The position numbers and the translations under genes are program-made. This document shows, piece by piece, positions 35,428 through 43,755 of a DNA stretch of 64,000 nt (the first letter of the stretch is position 1; every line of letters starts with the position of its first letter). Where the stretch lies: contig LDWW01000001.1 in assembly GCA_001045525.1 (NCBI GenBank), positions 124,001 to 188,000 of the forward strand, given 5' to 3'. The DNA comes from Chitinispirillum alkaliphilum (GTDB taxonomy: Bacteria > Fibrobacterota > Chitinivibrionia > Chitinivibrionales > Chitinispirillaceae). The notes below the pieces were generated by a model, which was not told the DNA's origin, ran no database searches, and saw nothing but the letters and a program-made list of their open reading frames with translations.

Positions 35428-36797
35428 GTGGATCAGAAAAAAAAGTTGCCATCATAGGAGCCGGCCTCGCTGGCTCTGAGGCAGCGCTTGTATTATCATC
35501 TCTGGGTGTCAGGGTCATGCTGTATGAAGCTCGTCCTCTTTGGGTATCCCCGGCTCACAATACCGATAAGCCTGCTGAGCTTGTCTGTTCAAACTCCTTT
35601 AAAGCAGCCACTCCTCCATCTGCACACGGGCAGCTCAAGTCCGAACTTTTGTCTCTTGGCAGTCCGCTGCTTCGTGCCGCAAAAGAGTGTGCAGTTCCGG
35701 CCGGAGGGGCACTGGCGGTCGACAGGGAAATTTTTTCTGAAAAAGTTCTGCAGGAAATCGAGCGTGATCCTTTAATCGACCTGGTTCGTGAGGAGATAAA
35801 GGAGCCACCCAAAGGGTTTGATGCCTGCATAATTGCAGCTGGTCCGCTGGTGTCAGATTCGCTTGCGGAGTGGCTTAAAAACAGGTTCTCATCTGAAAGT
35901 TTAAACTTCTACGATGCCATTGCTCCGATTATAGACTTCGATTCGATTGATATGTCAGTTGCTTTCTTTGCCTCGCGAAGAGACAATGATAGTTTCGATT
36001 ACATAAACTGTCCTTTCAGCGAAGAGGAGTATCGTACCTTTTATGATGCGCTGCTGCATGCTGATCAGACCCAGGCGCGTTCCTTTGAGGACAGTGTGTT
36101 TTTTGAGGCATGTTTGCCGGTGGAGATAATGGCTGGGAGGGGATATAAGTGCCTGGCATTTGGTCCTCTGAGACCGGTTGGAATCACTGACCCACGCACT
36201 GGTAGATGGCCTTATGCTGTTTGTCAGCTAAGAAGGGAAAACAAAGCCGGGGACAGTTTCAATATGGTGGGCTTTCAGACCAGACTCACAATTCCGCAGC
36301 AAAAAAAGGTATTCAGGCTTATTCCCGGTCTGGAAAATGCAGAATTTCTACGCTATGGAAGTATTCATAGAAACACCTACCTCAACTCACCCAAACTACT
36401 CTCAGATGATCTCTCCTTCTCTGAAGAGCCAGATCTTTTTCTCGCAGGACAGATCTGCGGAAATGAGGGATATACCGAAAGTGTTGCAACAGGTCACCTT
36501 TCTGCACTTTTTGTAAGCCGCAGGCTTTCGGGTTGCAGTATCGAGCCACCACCGCTGGAAACCGCTACCGGTGCACTTCTTAATCATGTAACTAATTCCA
36601 CCTCCGATCCTTTCACACCATCCAACATCCATTTTGGATTATTTCCCGCTCTTGAGCAGCAACGGTTCAACAGAAAAGAGGGGAAAAAAAGGAAAAAGCA
36701 GGTGTTGTGCGAGAGAGCCACTGAAAAACTAAACGAATGGGCGGAGAAAACAGGGGTACTTACCCCGAATTCAAAACATTTGTCTCCTGAAAAATAG
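35424..36797 (+). CDS. trmFO: Folate/FAD-dependent tRNA m5U54 methyltransferase
   Basis: TrmFO methylates uridine 54 of tRNA using methylenetetrahydrofolate and FAD. The 457-residue protein opens with the FAD motif IIGAGLAGSEAA. It continues with the family markers AELVCSNSF, AGGALAVDR, DYINCPF, MAGRGYKCLAFGPLRPVG, and ICGNEGYTESVATG. It starts with a GTG that overlaps the topA stop (GTGA). Usual length is about 435-460. It implies folate-dependent rather than SAM-dependent T54 formation. Confidence 0.95.
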   Translation: MSGSEKKVAIIGAGLAGSEAALVLSSLGVRVMLYEARPLWVSPAHNTDKPAELVCSNSFKAATPPSAHGQLKSELLSLGSPLLRAAKECAVPAGGALAVDREIFSEKVLQEIERDPLIDLVREEIKEPPKGFDACIIAAGPLVSDSLAEWLKNRFSSESLNFYDAIAPIIDFDSIDMSVAFFASRRDNDSFDYINCPFSEEEYRTFYDALLHADQTQARSFEDSVFFEACLPVEIMAGRGYKCLAFGPLRPVGITDPRTGRWPYAVCQLRRENKAGDSFNMVGFQTRLTIPQQKKVFRLIPGLENAEFLRYGSIHRNTYLNSPKLLSDDLSFSEEPDLFLAGQICGNEGYTESVATGHLSALFVSRRLSGCSIEPPPLETATGALLNHVTNSTSDPFTPSNIHFGLFPALEQQRFNRKEGKKRKKQVLCERATEKLNEWAEKTGVLTPNSKHLSPEK

Positions 36798-36799
36798 CA

Positions 36800-36828
36800 G
36801 AACCCCGGTCAGGTAAGTTCCGGGGTTC
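36800..36828. terminator. Hairpin between convergent trmFO and trpB2
   Basis: GAACCCCGG and CCGGGGTTC form a perfect 9-bp stem with an 11-base loop. It starts two bases after the trmFO stop. On the minus strand it is followed by TGCTATTTTTC, a partial U-tract, so it could end the trpB2 transcript; on the plus strand no T-tract follows. Likely a two-way terminator. Confidence 0.7.
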
Positions 36829-36877
36829 GGGTGATGCTCTTCTGATGATGGGTAAGGAAGAGTCGTATAACAGTAAA

Positions 36878-38266
36878 TTACCAGTTCCCGCTTTTTTGAA
36901 TTTTTGCCTTGGGCAGGGAAGTCAGCTGACTTTCTGCTTTTTCAATCTCTTCAACAGGCAGCTCATGGTCGGAAAGTTCACCATTCAGGAATTTAGAGTA
37001 GCCAAGGAGATCCATGTGACCATGTCCGCTTAGGTTCATAAGGATCACCTTCTCTTTGCCCTCCTCTTTTGCTTTCAGCGCTTCGCGGATCGTGGCCGCA
37101 ACTGCGTGACTTGATTCCGGGGCTATTATTATTCCTTCCGAACGTGCCCACTGGATCGCTGCCCTGTAGCATTCTGTCTGTGGTATGGCTCTGGCGGTGA
37201 AGAGTCCCTCAAGAAGGGCCTGACTTACGAGTGGTGACATACCATGATACCTCAATCCTCCTGCATGTATTGGTTCCGGAACGAAATTATGCCCAAGAGT
37301 ATGCATCGGTAGAAGGGGGGTGAGTCCTGCCACATCACCGAAATCATAGGTAAAGATTCCTTTGGTCAGTGTGGGACATGAAGCCGGTTCGGCTGCAATG
37401 ATCTCTATCTGCTCACCGTTTATCTTATCGTTCATGAAGGGAAATGATATCCCGGCAAAATTGCTTCCCCCGCCTGCACAGCCTATCACAACATCCGGCT
37501 TTTTGATTCCCGCTTTGGCCAGCTGTTTTTTAGCCTCGAGTCCAATAATTGTCTGATGAAGCATTACGTGATTAAGAACGCTCCCAAGCGAATATTTGGT
37601 ATTGCCGCTTTTATCTGAAACTGCGGCTTCAACCGCTTCGCTGATAGCTATACCCAGGCTCCCCGGAGTTGAAGGGGTTTCCTGAAGTATCCTGCGCCCT
37701 GTATCTGTCTCTTCACTTGGACTGGCGATACAATTTCCTCCCCAGGTCTCCATCATAACTTTCCTGAAAGGTTTCTGATCGAAACTGATGCGCACCATGA
37801 AAACCTTACACTCAAGACCAAGTAGTGCGCTTGAAAAAGAGAGCGCACAACCCCACTGTCCCGCACCGGTTTCTGTGGTGAGTGTTTTTGTCCCAAACTG
37901 TTTGTTGTACCAGACTTGGGGCACTGCGGTATTGGGTTTATGGCTTCCTGCCGGAGAAACTGATTCATCTTTGTAAAATATCTTGGCCGGTGTGCCCAGT
38001 GCTTTTTCAAGAAATACTGCCCGGCGAAGAGGGGAGGGCCTCCAGCGATACAAAATGTCAATAACCTCATCCGGTATATCGATCCAGCGCTGAGTGCTGA
38101 CTTCCTGTTCAATGAGATTCATCGGGAAAACCGGCGCCAGGGATTCGGGGGTAAGCGGATTGCCATCCGGGCCAAGCGGGGGCTGAACTGGAGAGGGCAG
38201 ATCTGCTGCGATGTTATACCACTGGCGGGGAATTTCGCTTTCGTCCAGTAATATCTTGATGCTCAT
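36878..38266 (-). CDS. trpB: Tryptophan synthase beta-like protein TrpB2
   Basis: The product makes tryptophan from indole and serine using pyridoxal phosphate. The 462-residue protein is longer than classic TrpB (about 400) and has the TrpB2 style. [18 protein letters not shown] holds the PLP lysine, [12 protein letters not shown] binds substrate, and [11 protein letters not shown] binds the PLP phosphate. TrpB2 is often found without a neighbouring trpA, and none is seen here. Its start (AAGGG before the ATG) lies within the TrpR-like gene, overlapping it by 53 bases, so both are co-transcribed and perhaps translationally coupled. Confidence 0.92.
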   Translation of the reverse strand: MSIKILLDESEIPRQWYNIAADLPSPVQPPLGPDGNPLTPESLAPVFPMNLIEQEVSTQRWIDIPDEVIDILYRWRPSPLRRAVFLEKALGTPAKIFYKDESVSPAGSHKPNTAVPQVWYNKQFGTKTLTTETGAGQWGCALSFSSALLGLECKVFMVRISFDQKPFRKVMMETWGGNCIASPSEETDTGRRILQETPSTPGSLGIAISEAVEAAVSDKSGNTKYSLGSVLNHVMLHQTIIGLEAKKQLAKAGIKKPDVVIGCAGGGSNFAGISFPFMNDKINGEQIEIIAAEPASCPTLTKGIFTYDFGDVAGLTPLLPMHTLGHNFVPEPIHAGGLRYHGMSPLVSQALLEGLFTARAIPQTECYRAAIQWARSEGIIIAPESSHAVAATIREALKAKEEGKEKVILMNLSGHGHMDLLGYSKFLNGELSDHELPVEEIEKAESQLTSLPKAKIQKSGNW

Positions 38267-38570
38267 GTGAACCCTTTCTGCAAATGTTGGAGGAGTGCTG
38301 TTTTAGAATCTTGTTTACCGCAGAGTTTTTATCCTTTATTAATTTGGATCCTCTGGTGATCTTACAAAGACTTATACCCAGCTCTGAGGCTATCTGTCGC
38401 TGAGAATTTCCTTCAGAAAGCTTTTTCATAAGTTCCCAGCGCAGTGCGAGGGCCTTTATCTCCGCTTCTGTGAAGATTTCTTCGAAAAATTTATTCATGA
38501 GACCGGGATCATCTATGTTGGTCAGAATCTCAATTATTTCGTCTTTGGAGTTTTGAGTGTTTCTATTCAT
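38214..38570 (-). CDS. TrpR/YerC-family transcriptional repressor
   Basis: This 118-residue protein has the TrpR-family helix-turn-helix: [36 protein letters not shown] and GSKLIKD. TrpR binds tryptophan and represses trp genes; YerC relatives respond to other signals. Overlap with trpB2 makes tryptophan the likely effector here. The last 53 bases lie inside trpB2, and the C-terminal tail (RKGSHEHQD onward) is set by that overlap. The start ATG has no ribosome site, while a strong promoter ends 6 bases before it, so the mRNA may be leaderless. An 18-bp palindrome covers the start codon. Confidence 0.88.
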   Translation of the reverse strand: MNRNTQNSKDEIIEILTNIDDPGLMNKFFEEIFTEAEIKALALRWELMKKLSEGNSQRQIASELGISLCKITRGSKLIKDKNSAVNKILKQHSSNICRKGSHEHQDITGRKRNSPPVV

Positions 38571-38576
38571 AGAAAC
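38559..38576 (-). promoter_or_regulatory. 18-bp perfect palindrome, likely operator of the trpR-like/trpB2 operon
   Basis: GTTTCTAT and ATAGAAAC are perfect 8-bp arms with a two-base centre. The palindrome lies right after the -10 box and spans the predicted transcription and translation start of the TrpR-like gene. An 18-bp dyad at +1 has the size of a TrpR operator, though its sequence differs from the E. coli CTAGTTAACTAG core. Self-repression by the TrpR-like product is inferred. Confidence 0.65.
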
Positions 38577-38605
38577 AATATATTTACTGAATGAGGATTG
38601 CGCAA
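38577..38605 (-). promoter_or_regulatory. Sigma-70 promoter for the trpR-like/trpB2 operon
   Basis: On the minus strand a TTGCGC -35 (38600-38605) and a TATATT -10 (38577-38582) are 17 bases apart. The expected start of transcription is about 6-7 bases downstream, at or one base from the A of the ATG at 38570. No ribosome site lies between them. Confidence 0.72.
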
Positions 38606-38751
38606 AACTTTTTTTCTTATTGTTTAAACCAGGTTTGACTGCAGTCTTGGGACCCGAATTTCAGGTCAAGCTTCAGAGTACTGATTGTAAACTGTGCCGG
38701 GATAGATTAGATTTGTGCAAACCGTGCAGGATGAAGTTTTTTTACACGGGG

Positions 38752-40401
38752 TTATTCTGCTCTGTGAATTTCAAGTATATGGGCTGCGATTCTGAAAGAG
38801 AAATGGTTCATGCGCTGTATTTCTTCGAGGAGGTCCACATGAATTGAGGTGGTCTGTACAGATTCTGGTTTTCTTTTGTATAATCTTTGCAGATGTCTGT
38901 AGACATATTCATCAAAATCAGCTCTAACCTGATGTTTGCGATTAAAGATTGACAAGGCGGTGTCGTGGTCATCGTTTACAAAAGCTTTGGTTGTTTCTTT
39001 AAACAGCATAGTGGTTTTTTTTAAAAACTGAAGTATGTCATTTTCCCCCTCAGTTGACAGTGGCTGAGGGCTGAATCTGATCTTGTTTGCAAGTTCAATG
39101 ATTCTTTTTGAGATTATATCCCCGATATGCTCGATATCAGTGGTAACCATAATAAGTTTATAAGCCTTGGTGGCTTCTTCGGGGTTGAGCTCCTCATGGG
39201 ATATTCTGGTCAGGAAAATAATGATATTCTCGTGCAGGAAATCAACCTCATCATCCTGTTCTGTAATTGATTTACACACTCTCCAGTTATACTTCTGAAT
39301 AAGGCTATGGCAGTTATCTGACATCTGACAAACCTTCTCTGACATCCTTGCAATCTCTTTTGCCGATTGGGTTAGTGCAAGGTTTGGCAAGGAGAGCAGA
39401 TTGTCGTGAAGGTAATTTATCTGATGTTTTTGTTTGTTGTTTGCTGCTGATGTTTTGGTGATTTTAAGGATGAAATTTTCGAATGGTTTGAGCATTGGTA
39501 AAAATATTGCAGTGATCATGATGTTGAAGACTGTGTGCAGCATGGCGATTTGAAAAGCAGGTGATCCATGCCCCAGGCCAGGCATGGTTCTGAGGATCCA
39601 GATTGCTGGAAAGGCAACTATGGTTCCTATCAGCTTAAAATAGAAATGTGCCCATGCGACTCTTACACCATCGGGATCAGCTTTGAGTGTTGAGATGAAG
39701 GCGGTTGCACATGTTCCAAGATTAGCACCTAAGACCAGGGGGAGCAATTCTGAGAGTCCCGGTGTCCAGGGGGTGCCTTCATAGGATGCGGCCAGGGTGA
39801 TCACCATGGCGAGTGTCGCTGCGCTGCTTTGGATGATAGCGGTAAAAAGTGTACCTGCAATGAGCCCCCACCATGGGTTTGTGAAGCTGTGAAGAAGAAC
39901 TCTCTCAAAGGAGGGGTTTGAACGCAGCGGTGTTACAGCCTCAGACATGAGACCCATACCGAAAAAAACAAAACCGAATGCCAGGATTAGTTTCCCGTAT
40001 TCGGTCATTTTGTCAGAAGTTGTAGTGATAGAGATAAAAAAGCCGACTGCGATCAGCAGAGGTGCTATTTCGTAAAATTTTATGGCGAAAAGCTGTACTG
40101 TTATGGTGGTACCCAGGTCTGAGCCAAGGATCATACCAAGGGACTGGCTGAATGTCATCAGTTTGGCGCTGGCCAGACTCACAAGCATCACCGTGGTCGC
40201 AGAGGATGACTGGGTGAGGATTGTGGTTGAAAATCCCGCCAGGTATGCACTGAATCGGTTTCGTGATATGATATCGATAATTTTTTTTATATCGGTACCA
40301 CCAAGCCTCCTGAGATTCTTCTCCCCCTGCTGCATGCCGTAGAGGAAAAGGGCCAGTCCGCACAGAAGAGAAAAAAACTCCAAAATCGTGAAGCTGGACA
40401 T
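38752..40401 (-). CDS. Na/phosphate cotransporter (NptA-like) with PhoU-like tail
   Basis: The 549-residue protein has about eight hydrophobic helices in residues 1-310. They contain two inverted-repeat cores typical of Na/Pi cotransporters: TTILTQSSSATTVMLVSLA and FTAIIQSSAATLAMVITLA, both with the QSS(S/A)AT motif. A cytoplasmic PhoU-like helical domain (about 335-545) follows. Such proteins bring in phosphate with sodium, or regulate phosphate flux. A TAGGATAG ribosome site precedes the ATG. The gene reads away from spoVG and shares the 230-base gap with it. Confidence 0.92.
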   Translation of the reverse strand: MSSFTILEFFSLLCGLALFLYGMQQGEKNLRRLGGTDIKKIIDIISRNRFSAYLAGFSTTILTQSSSATTVMLVSLASAKLMTFSQSLGMILGSDLGTTITVQLFAIKFYEIAPLLIAVGFFISITTTSDKMTEYGKLILAFGFVFFGMGLMSEAVTPLRSNPSFERVLLHSFTNPWWGLIAGTLFTAIIQSSAATLAMVITLAASYEGTPWTPGLSELLPLVLGANLGTCATAFISTLKADPDGVRVAWAHFYFKLIGTIVAFPAIWILRTMPGLGHGSPAFQIAMLHTVFNIMITAIFLPMLKPFENFILKITKTSAANNKQKHQINYLHDNLLSLPNLALTQSAKEIARMSEKVCQMSDNCHSLIQKYNWRVCKSITEQDDEVDFLHENIIIFLTRISHEELNPEEATKAYKLIMVTTDIEHIGDIISKRIIELANKIRFSPQPLSTEGENDILQFLKKTTMLFKETTKAFVNDDHDTALSIFNRKHQVRADFDEYVYRHLQRLYKRKPESVQTTSIHVDLLEEIQRMNHFSFRIAAHILEIHRAE

Positions 40402-40545
40402 GAGTTCTATCCTAAAAGAGTATTAAGAAGCCGTTATCGTTACTAATATAAGAGTTTGGTAAGATAATAATAGTAATTTATGAGGTTGAAAATCAATGAG
40501 TTATTTATTGGGTTGGAATATCGGTTAAAAAAACAAAACAAACTG

Positions 40546-40574
40546 TTGGCAAAGGGAAAATTTCTGTTTATATT
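40546..40574 (+). promoter_or_regulatory. Sigma-70 promoter for spoVG
   Basis: TTGGCA (40546-40551) and TATATT (40569-40574) are exactly 17 bases apart. The transcript would carry a leader of about 50 bases that includes a (CA)6 run (40605-40616) and an AGGAGG ribosome site before the GTG start. Confidence 0.75.
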
Positions 40575-40631
40575 ATTAGAAATGGTATTTGGGTCTCCCT
40601 ACACCACACACACACACTTAGGAGGCTTGCA

Positions 40632-40958
40632 GTGGAGATAACTGAAGTAAGAGTAACTCTCAGAAATGAAGATAAGCTTAAAGCCTTTGCCAGCATCACT
40701 CTCGATGATTGTTTTGTCGTGCGCGGGCTTAAGGTTATCAATGGGTCTCAGGGGTACTTTGTTTCCATGCCCAGTCGCCGCAGACGGGATGGGTCATTTC
40801 AGGATTTGGCTCACCCAATTAACAATGATATGCGGAAAGTGATAGAAGACAAGGTTCTCGATGCTTTTGAAAGTGAACTGAGCAAGTGGGACAGTGGAGT
40901 TATACGGATTGATGAGAGTATGGCTTCTGCCTGTGCTGAAGAGGTTTTTGAGGAGTGA
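40632..40958 (+). CDS. spoVG: SpoVG-family RNA/DNA-binding regulator
   Basis: The 108-residue protein begins with GTG (AGGAGG upstream). It has the family core: EITEVRVTLRNEDKLKAFAS, LDDCFVVRGLKVINGSQG, FVSMPSRRRRDGSFQDLAHP. SpoVG binds nucleic acid and tunes many genes in Firmicutes, spirochetes and others. In a diderm without sporulation genes in view, a general post-transcriptional role is most likely. It stands just upstream of tRNA-Gln and rplY, as also seen in other lineages. Confidence 0.95.
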   Translation: MEITEVRVTLRNEDKLKAFASITLDDCFVVRGLKVINGSQGYFVSMPSRRRRDGSFQDLAHPINNDMRKVIEDKVLDAFESELSKWDSGVIRIDESMASACAEEVFEE

Positions 40959-40999
40959 AAACCGGAATAGTTAATTTTCTCGCCTAAGTTGTGAAGTAT

Positions 41000-41027
41000 T
41001 TGTTTTTCTCGTAAGTACCCATAATAT
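41000..41027 (+). promoter_or_regulatory. Possible promoter for tRNA-Gln and the rplY group
   Basis: TTGTTT (41000-41005) and TAATAT (41022-41027) are 16 bases apart, and the tRNA starts about 30 bases downstream. The spacing and the position suit a tRNA promoter, but both boxes depart from consensus. Confidence 0.4.
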
Positions 41028-41056
41028 ATTTTACGTAGTTCTCATGGTAATCTTAC

Positions 41057-41131
41057 TGGGGCGTCGACAAGTGGCAAGTCACGTGGTTTTGGTCCACGTA
41101 TTCGGAGGTTCGAATCCTTCCGCCCCAGCCA
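41057..41131 (+). tRNA. tRNA-Gln (anticodon TTG)
   Basis: The 75-base gene folds into a full cloverleaf. The acceptor TGGGGCG pairs with CGCCCCA, the discriminator is G, and CCA is encoded. The anticodon stem CGTGG/CCACG holds the loop TTTTGGT with anticodon TTG at 41089-41091. The T-arm reads CGGAGGTTCGAATCCTTCCG. TTG reads both glutamine codons. It is probably co-transcribed with rplY downstream. Confidence 0.97.
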
Positions 41132-41192
41132 TATATCTTAAGTGGAAAAAATTTCAAAGTTACTTTAGTGTTTATCCGAGGAGGTTGCACTT

Positions 41193-41801
41193 TTGGATGT
41201 GATCAAATTGCAGGCACGTACCAGAGCTGGTTCCGGAAAGTCCTACACTCGCAAGGCGCGTGCGCAGGGTTGGATTCCCGCTGTCTATTATGGCAAAAAC
41301 CAGGAATCAGAGAAGATTGAGGTCTCAGAAAGGGAGTTCTGTGCATTGGCCAGAGCAAAACAGCTGACACACATCATTGATCTGGGACTTGAAAAAAATG
41401 ATGGTTCGATGGCAGTTGTCCGTGATGTGCAACGCGATGTGCTTAAGGATCAGGTGTACTATCATATCGATTTCCTCAAAGTCTCTATGGATCAGGTTAT
41501 TACCGTAGATGTTCCGCTTGAAATCGTGGGTACACCGGTAGGGGTTAAGGTGGATAATGGTGTGCTTGGGCATCCGGTTAAAACTGTGATGGTGGAATGT
41601 TTACCTAAAGATATTCCGGAAAACGTCAAAATCGATGTGTCTGAGCTTAAAGTTGGTGATTCTATACACGTTCGTGATGTGTCCGTTCCGGGTGTTGTTA
41701 TCAAAGACTCACCAGATGAGGTGCTTGCAGTGGTAACACCACCGACCCGTGAAGCTGCTGTGACATCTGAGGAAGAGGGAGCGGCTGAAGGAGCTGCCTG
41801 A
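41193..41801 (+). CDS. rplY: 50S ribosomal protein L25 (CTC/TL5 type)
   Basis: L25 binds 5S rRNA. The 202-residue protein is the long form, with an N-terminal L25 domain (RTRAGSGKSYTRKARAQGWIPAVYYGK) and a C-terminal TL5-type beta domain (VDVPLEIVGTPVGVKVDNG). A short acidic Ala-rich tail ends it. It appears to start with TTG, since GAGGAGG lies nine bases before and no ATG is in range. pth follows 23 bases later, a common neighbour pair. Confidence 0.94.
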   Translation: MDVIKLQARTRAGSGKSYTRKARAQGWIPAVYYGKNQESEKIEVSEREFCALARAKQLTHIIDLGLEKNDGSMAVVRDVQRDVLKDQVYYHIDFLKVSMDQVITVDVPLEIVGTPVGVKVDNGVLGHPVKTVMVECLPKDIPENVKIDVSELKVGDSIHVRDVSVPGVVIKDSPDEVLAVVTPPTREAAVTSEEEGAAEGAA

Positions 41802-41824
41802 GGCTGGTCTGTAGCTCGATAAGT

Positions 41825-42457
41825 ATGGGTCTGTTCAAGCTCTTTGGAAAAATACTGACTTCAAAAAAGGTTCCTCTTAAAGCCGACAAACTCATAGTCG
41901 GTCTGGGGAATCCGGGTAAGGAATATCTCAATACCCGTCATAATGTAGGGTTTAAGTTGGTGGATGCACTTGCTGAGCAAATGACTTACAGGTCAGATTC
42001 TCAGATGTGCAGTTCCTCATGTGTAACTGGCAGCCTGGCAGGGTTTGATCAGGTGGTGCTGGTAAAACCTCTGACATACATGAATAGAAGTGGTGAAGCC
42101 TTAAGTGCATGTATGAATCTTTACAACTTGCCTCTTTCTGATTGTCTGGTGGTAGTTGATGATTTCAATTTGCCTTTAGGTTCTTTCCGTTTTCGAAAAG
42201 GTGGATCTCATGGCGGTCATAACGGTTTGAAATCCATCTCTGCTTTTGTCGGTTCTCAGTTTCCTCGTCTTCGTGTTGGGATTGGGCCACTTCCTCAGGG
42301 TACCGATATTATCAGCTTCGTTCTTGGTGAGTTTTCTGATCCTGAACTGCTGCATCTTAAAAGGGTTATATATACAGCAAAAGAAGCAGTGATCTATAGT
42401 ATGGAAAATGGCCTTGAAAAGGCTATGAATAAGTACAATTCTGTTGTAGTTGAATAA
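41825..42457 (+). CDS. pth: Peptidyl-tRNA hydrolase
   Basis: Pth frees tRNA from prematurely released peptidyl-tRNA. The 210-residue protein has LIVGLGNPGKEYLNTRHNVGF, with the catalytic His of the RHNVGF segment, then KPLTYMNRSGEA, VVDDFNLPLGSFRFR, and GGSHGGHNGLKSI. About 20 residues precede the usual LIVGLGNPG start, so the N-terminus is longer than in E. coli, and no later ATG offers a shorter start. It is the second gene of the rplY-pth-rpsF-rpsR-rplI group. Confidence 0.95.
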   Translation: MGLFKLFGKILTSKKVPLKADKLIVGLGNPGKEYLNTRHNVGFKLVDALAEQMTYRSDSQMCSSSCVTGSLAGFDQVVLVKPLTYMNRSGEALSACMNLYNLPLSDCLVVVDDFNLPLGSFRFRKGGSHGGHNGLKSISAFVGSQFPRLRVGIGPLPQGTDIISFVLGEFSDPELLHLKRVIYTAKEAVIYSMENGLEKAMNKYNSVVVE

Positions 42458-42519
42458 ATTTTAAATCCTGCTCCGTGACACTGTTGTACATGGAGTCAAA
42501 CGACCACAGGAGGTTTTTC

Positions 42520-42912
42520 GTGAAGCGACCTTATGAATCAGTGATTGTGTTTGATGGAACACTTTCAGACGATACGATTCAAAGAGAGCAAAAGCAGATA
42601 GAGGAGTTTCTCTCTGCCAATGCTGATTTTGAGAAAGCTGATGTTTGGGGTAAGAAGGCTCTTGCTTATCCTATAAAGAAGAAACGCTCAGGGTATTATG
42701 TACTTTATCTCTATGAGGGAGAGGGTAATGTTCCTGCAGCACTCGATAAGCACATCAAGCTGAATGAGTCTGTGCTGCGTTCCCTAACTGTTTTGCGTGA
42801 TCTTAAAAATGAGGCTGCAAGAGCAGCTGTCGTTGCTCGCAAAGAGCAGAAAACTGAAGCCCCGGTTAAGAAAAGCGAAGAAAGCTCTGAATCGGAAAGT
42901 GATAAGGAATAA
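42520..42912 (+). CDS. rpsF: 30S ribosomal protein S6
   Basis: S6 binds S18 on the platform of the small subunit. I start it at the GTG at 42520, which has a perfect AGGAGG six bases upstream; this gives 130 residues beginning KRPYESVIVFDG. The alternative start 15 codons earlier has no ribosome site. ANADFEKADVWGKKALAYPIK and SGYYVLYLYEG are typical S6 segments. The last 30 residues form a charged Lys/Glu/Ser tail. rpsR and rplI follow, the standard order. Confidence 0.95.
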   Translation: MKRPYESVIVFDGTLSDDTIQREQKQIEEFLSANADFEKADVWGKKALAYPIKKKRSGYYVLYLYEGEGNVPAALDKHIKLNESVLRSLTVLRDLKNEAARAAVVARKEQKTEAPVKKSEESSESESDKE

Positions 42913-42934
42913 TCGTAAAAAGGAGAATTCATAA

Positions 42935-43165
42935 ATGGCTTTTGTTAAAAGAAGAGCAAAGAAGGTCTGCTGGTTCGAGCAAAATAAAGTTAAACCAGAT
43001 TATAAGGATGTCGCAATCATTCGTAAATATATTACTGAAAGAGGAAAGATCGTACCCCGTCGTCTTTCAGGAGTGACTGCAAAAAATCAAAGGAAATTGG
43101 CTACAGCAATTAAACGTGCCCGTCATCTGGCGTTGCTGCCATTTGTTTCAGAAAATATCAAATAA
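42935..43165 (+). CDS. rpsR: 30S ribosomal protein S18
   Basis: S18 is a small-subunit protein that pairs with S6. The 76-residue product has the usual core: VDYKDV-like [37 protein letters not shown], and [14 protein letters not shown]. The ribosome site is AAGGAG. It lies 22 bases after rpsF. Only one Cys is present near the N-terminus, so this is the form without a zinc site. Confidence 0.96.
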   Translation: MAFVKRRAKKVCWFEQNKVKPDYKDVAIIRKYITERGKIVPRRLSGVTAKNQRKLATAIKRARHLALLPFVSENIK

Positions 43166-43194
43166 AGCCGTCCGGGGCTTAACTGGAGGATAAT

Positions 43195-43644
43195 ATGCAA
43201 GTAGTTCTTATGAAGGATTATGGAAACCTCGGTAAGGCAATGGATGTCGTCACTGTGAAGGATGGGTACGCAAGAAACTACCTCATCCCATCAGGGGTCG
43301 CAGTGCCTGCAACCGAAGGTAACAAAAAAATTGTGGCTCAGGCTAAAAATTCTGCTGAAAAGCGTGAAGAGAAAAAACTTAAAGAAGCTCGTCAGTTGGC
43401 TAAGAAAATCGAGCAGGTCCCTTGCACCATTCCGGTTAAAGTGGGAGAAGAGGAAAAGATCTTTGGTTCTGTAACCTCTCAGGAAATTGCCGATCTTCTT
43501 AACAAAGAAGGCTTCAATATCGATAAAAAGGCTGTCGGACTCGATGAACCTATAAAACAGCTTGGCGTCTATAATGTAAAAGTTAATCTCTACAAAGACG
43601 TTTATGCAAAGGTCAAAGTGTGGGTGGTGAAAGAGGAAAAGTAG
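43195..43644 (+). CDS. rplI: 50S ribosomal protein L9
   Basis: L9 spans the side of the large subunit with two domains joined by a long helix. The 149-residue protein starts MQVVLMKDYGNLGKAMD and has the signature DGYARNYLIPSGVAVPAT. The helix follows, then a C-terminal domain with GSVTSQEIADLL and VYNVKVNLYKDVYAKVKV. It ends the ribosomal group and is followed by a strong intrinsic terminator at 43670-43714. Confidence 0.97.
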   Translation: MQVVLMKDYGNLGKAMDVVTVKDGYARNYLIPSGVAVPATEGNKKIVAQAKNSAEKREEKKLKEARQLAKKIEQVPCTIPVKVGEEEKIFGSVTSQEIADLLNKEGFNIDKKAVGLDEPIKQLGVYNVKVNLYKDVYAKVKVWVVKEEK

Positions 43645-43669
43645 CCCGATACTGATTCTGTTATTTTCC

Positions 43670-43714
43670 TGCCGGGCATGTGGATTTTCTCCTGCATAAC
43701 CCGGCATTTTTTTT
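43670..43714 (+). terminator. Intrinsic terminator after rplI
   Basis: TGCCGGG and CCCGGCA form a GC-rich stem, extended by ATG/CAT pairs with small bulges, and eight Ts follow directly (43707-43714). It closes the ribosomal-protein operon. Confidence 0.88.
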
Positions 43715-43755
43715 AAAAAAATATGATAGTAAACCCTGGAAAGGAGTTTCTGAAC

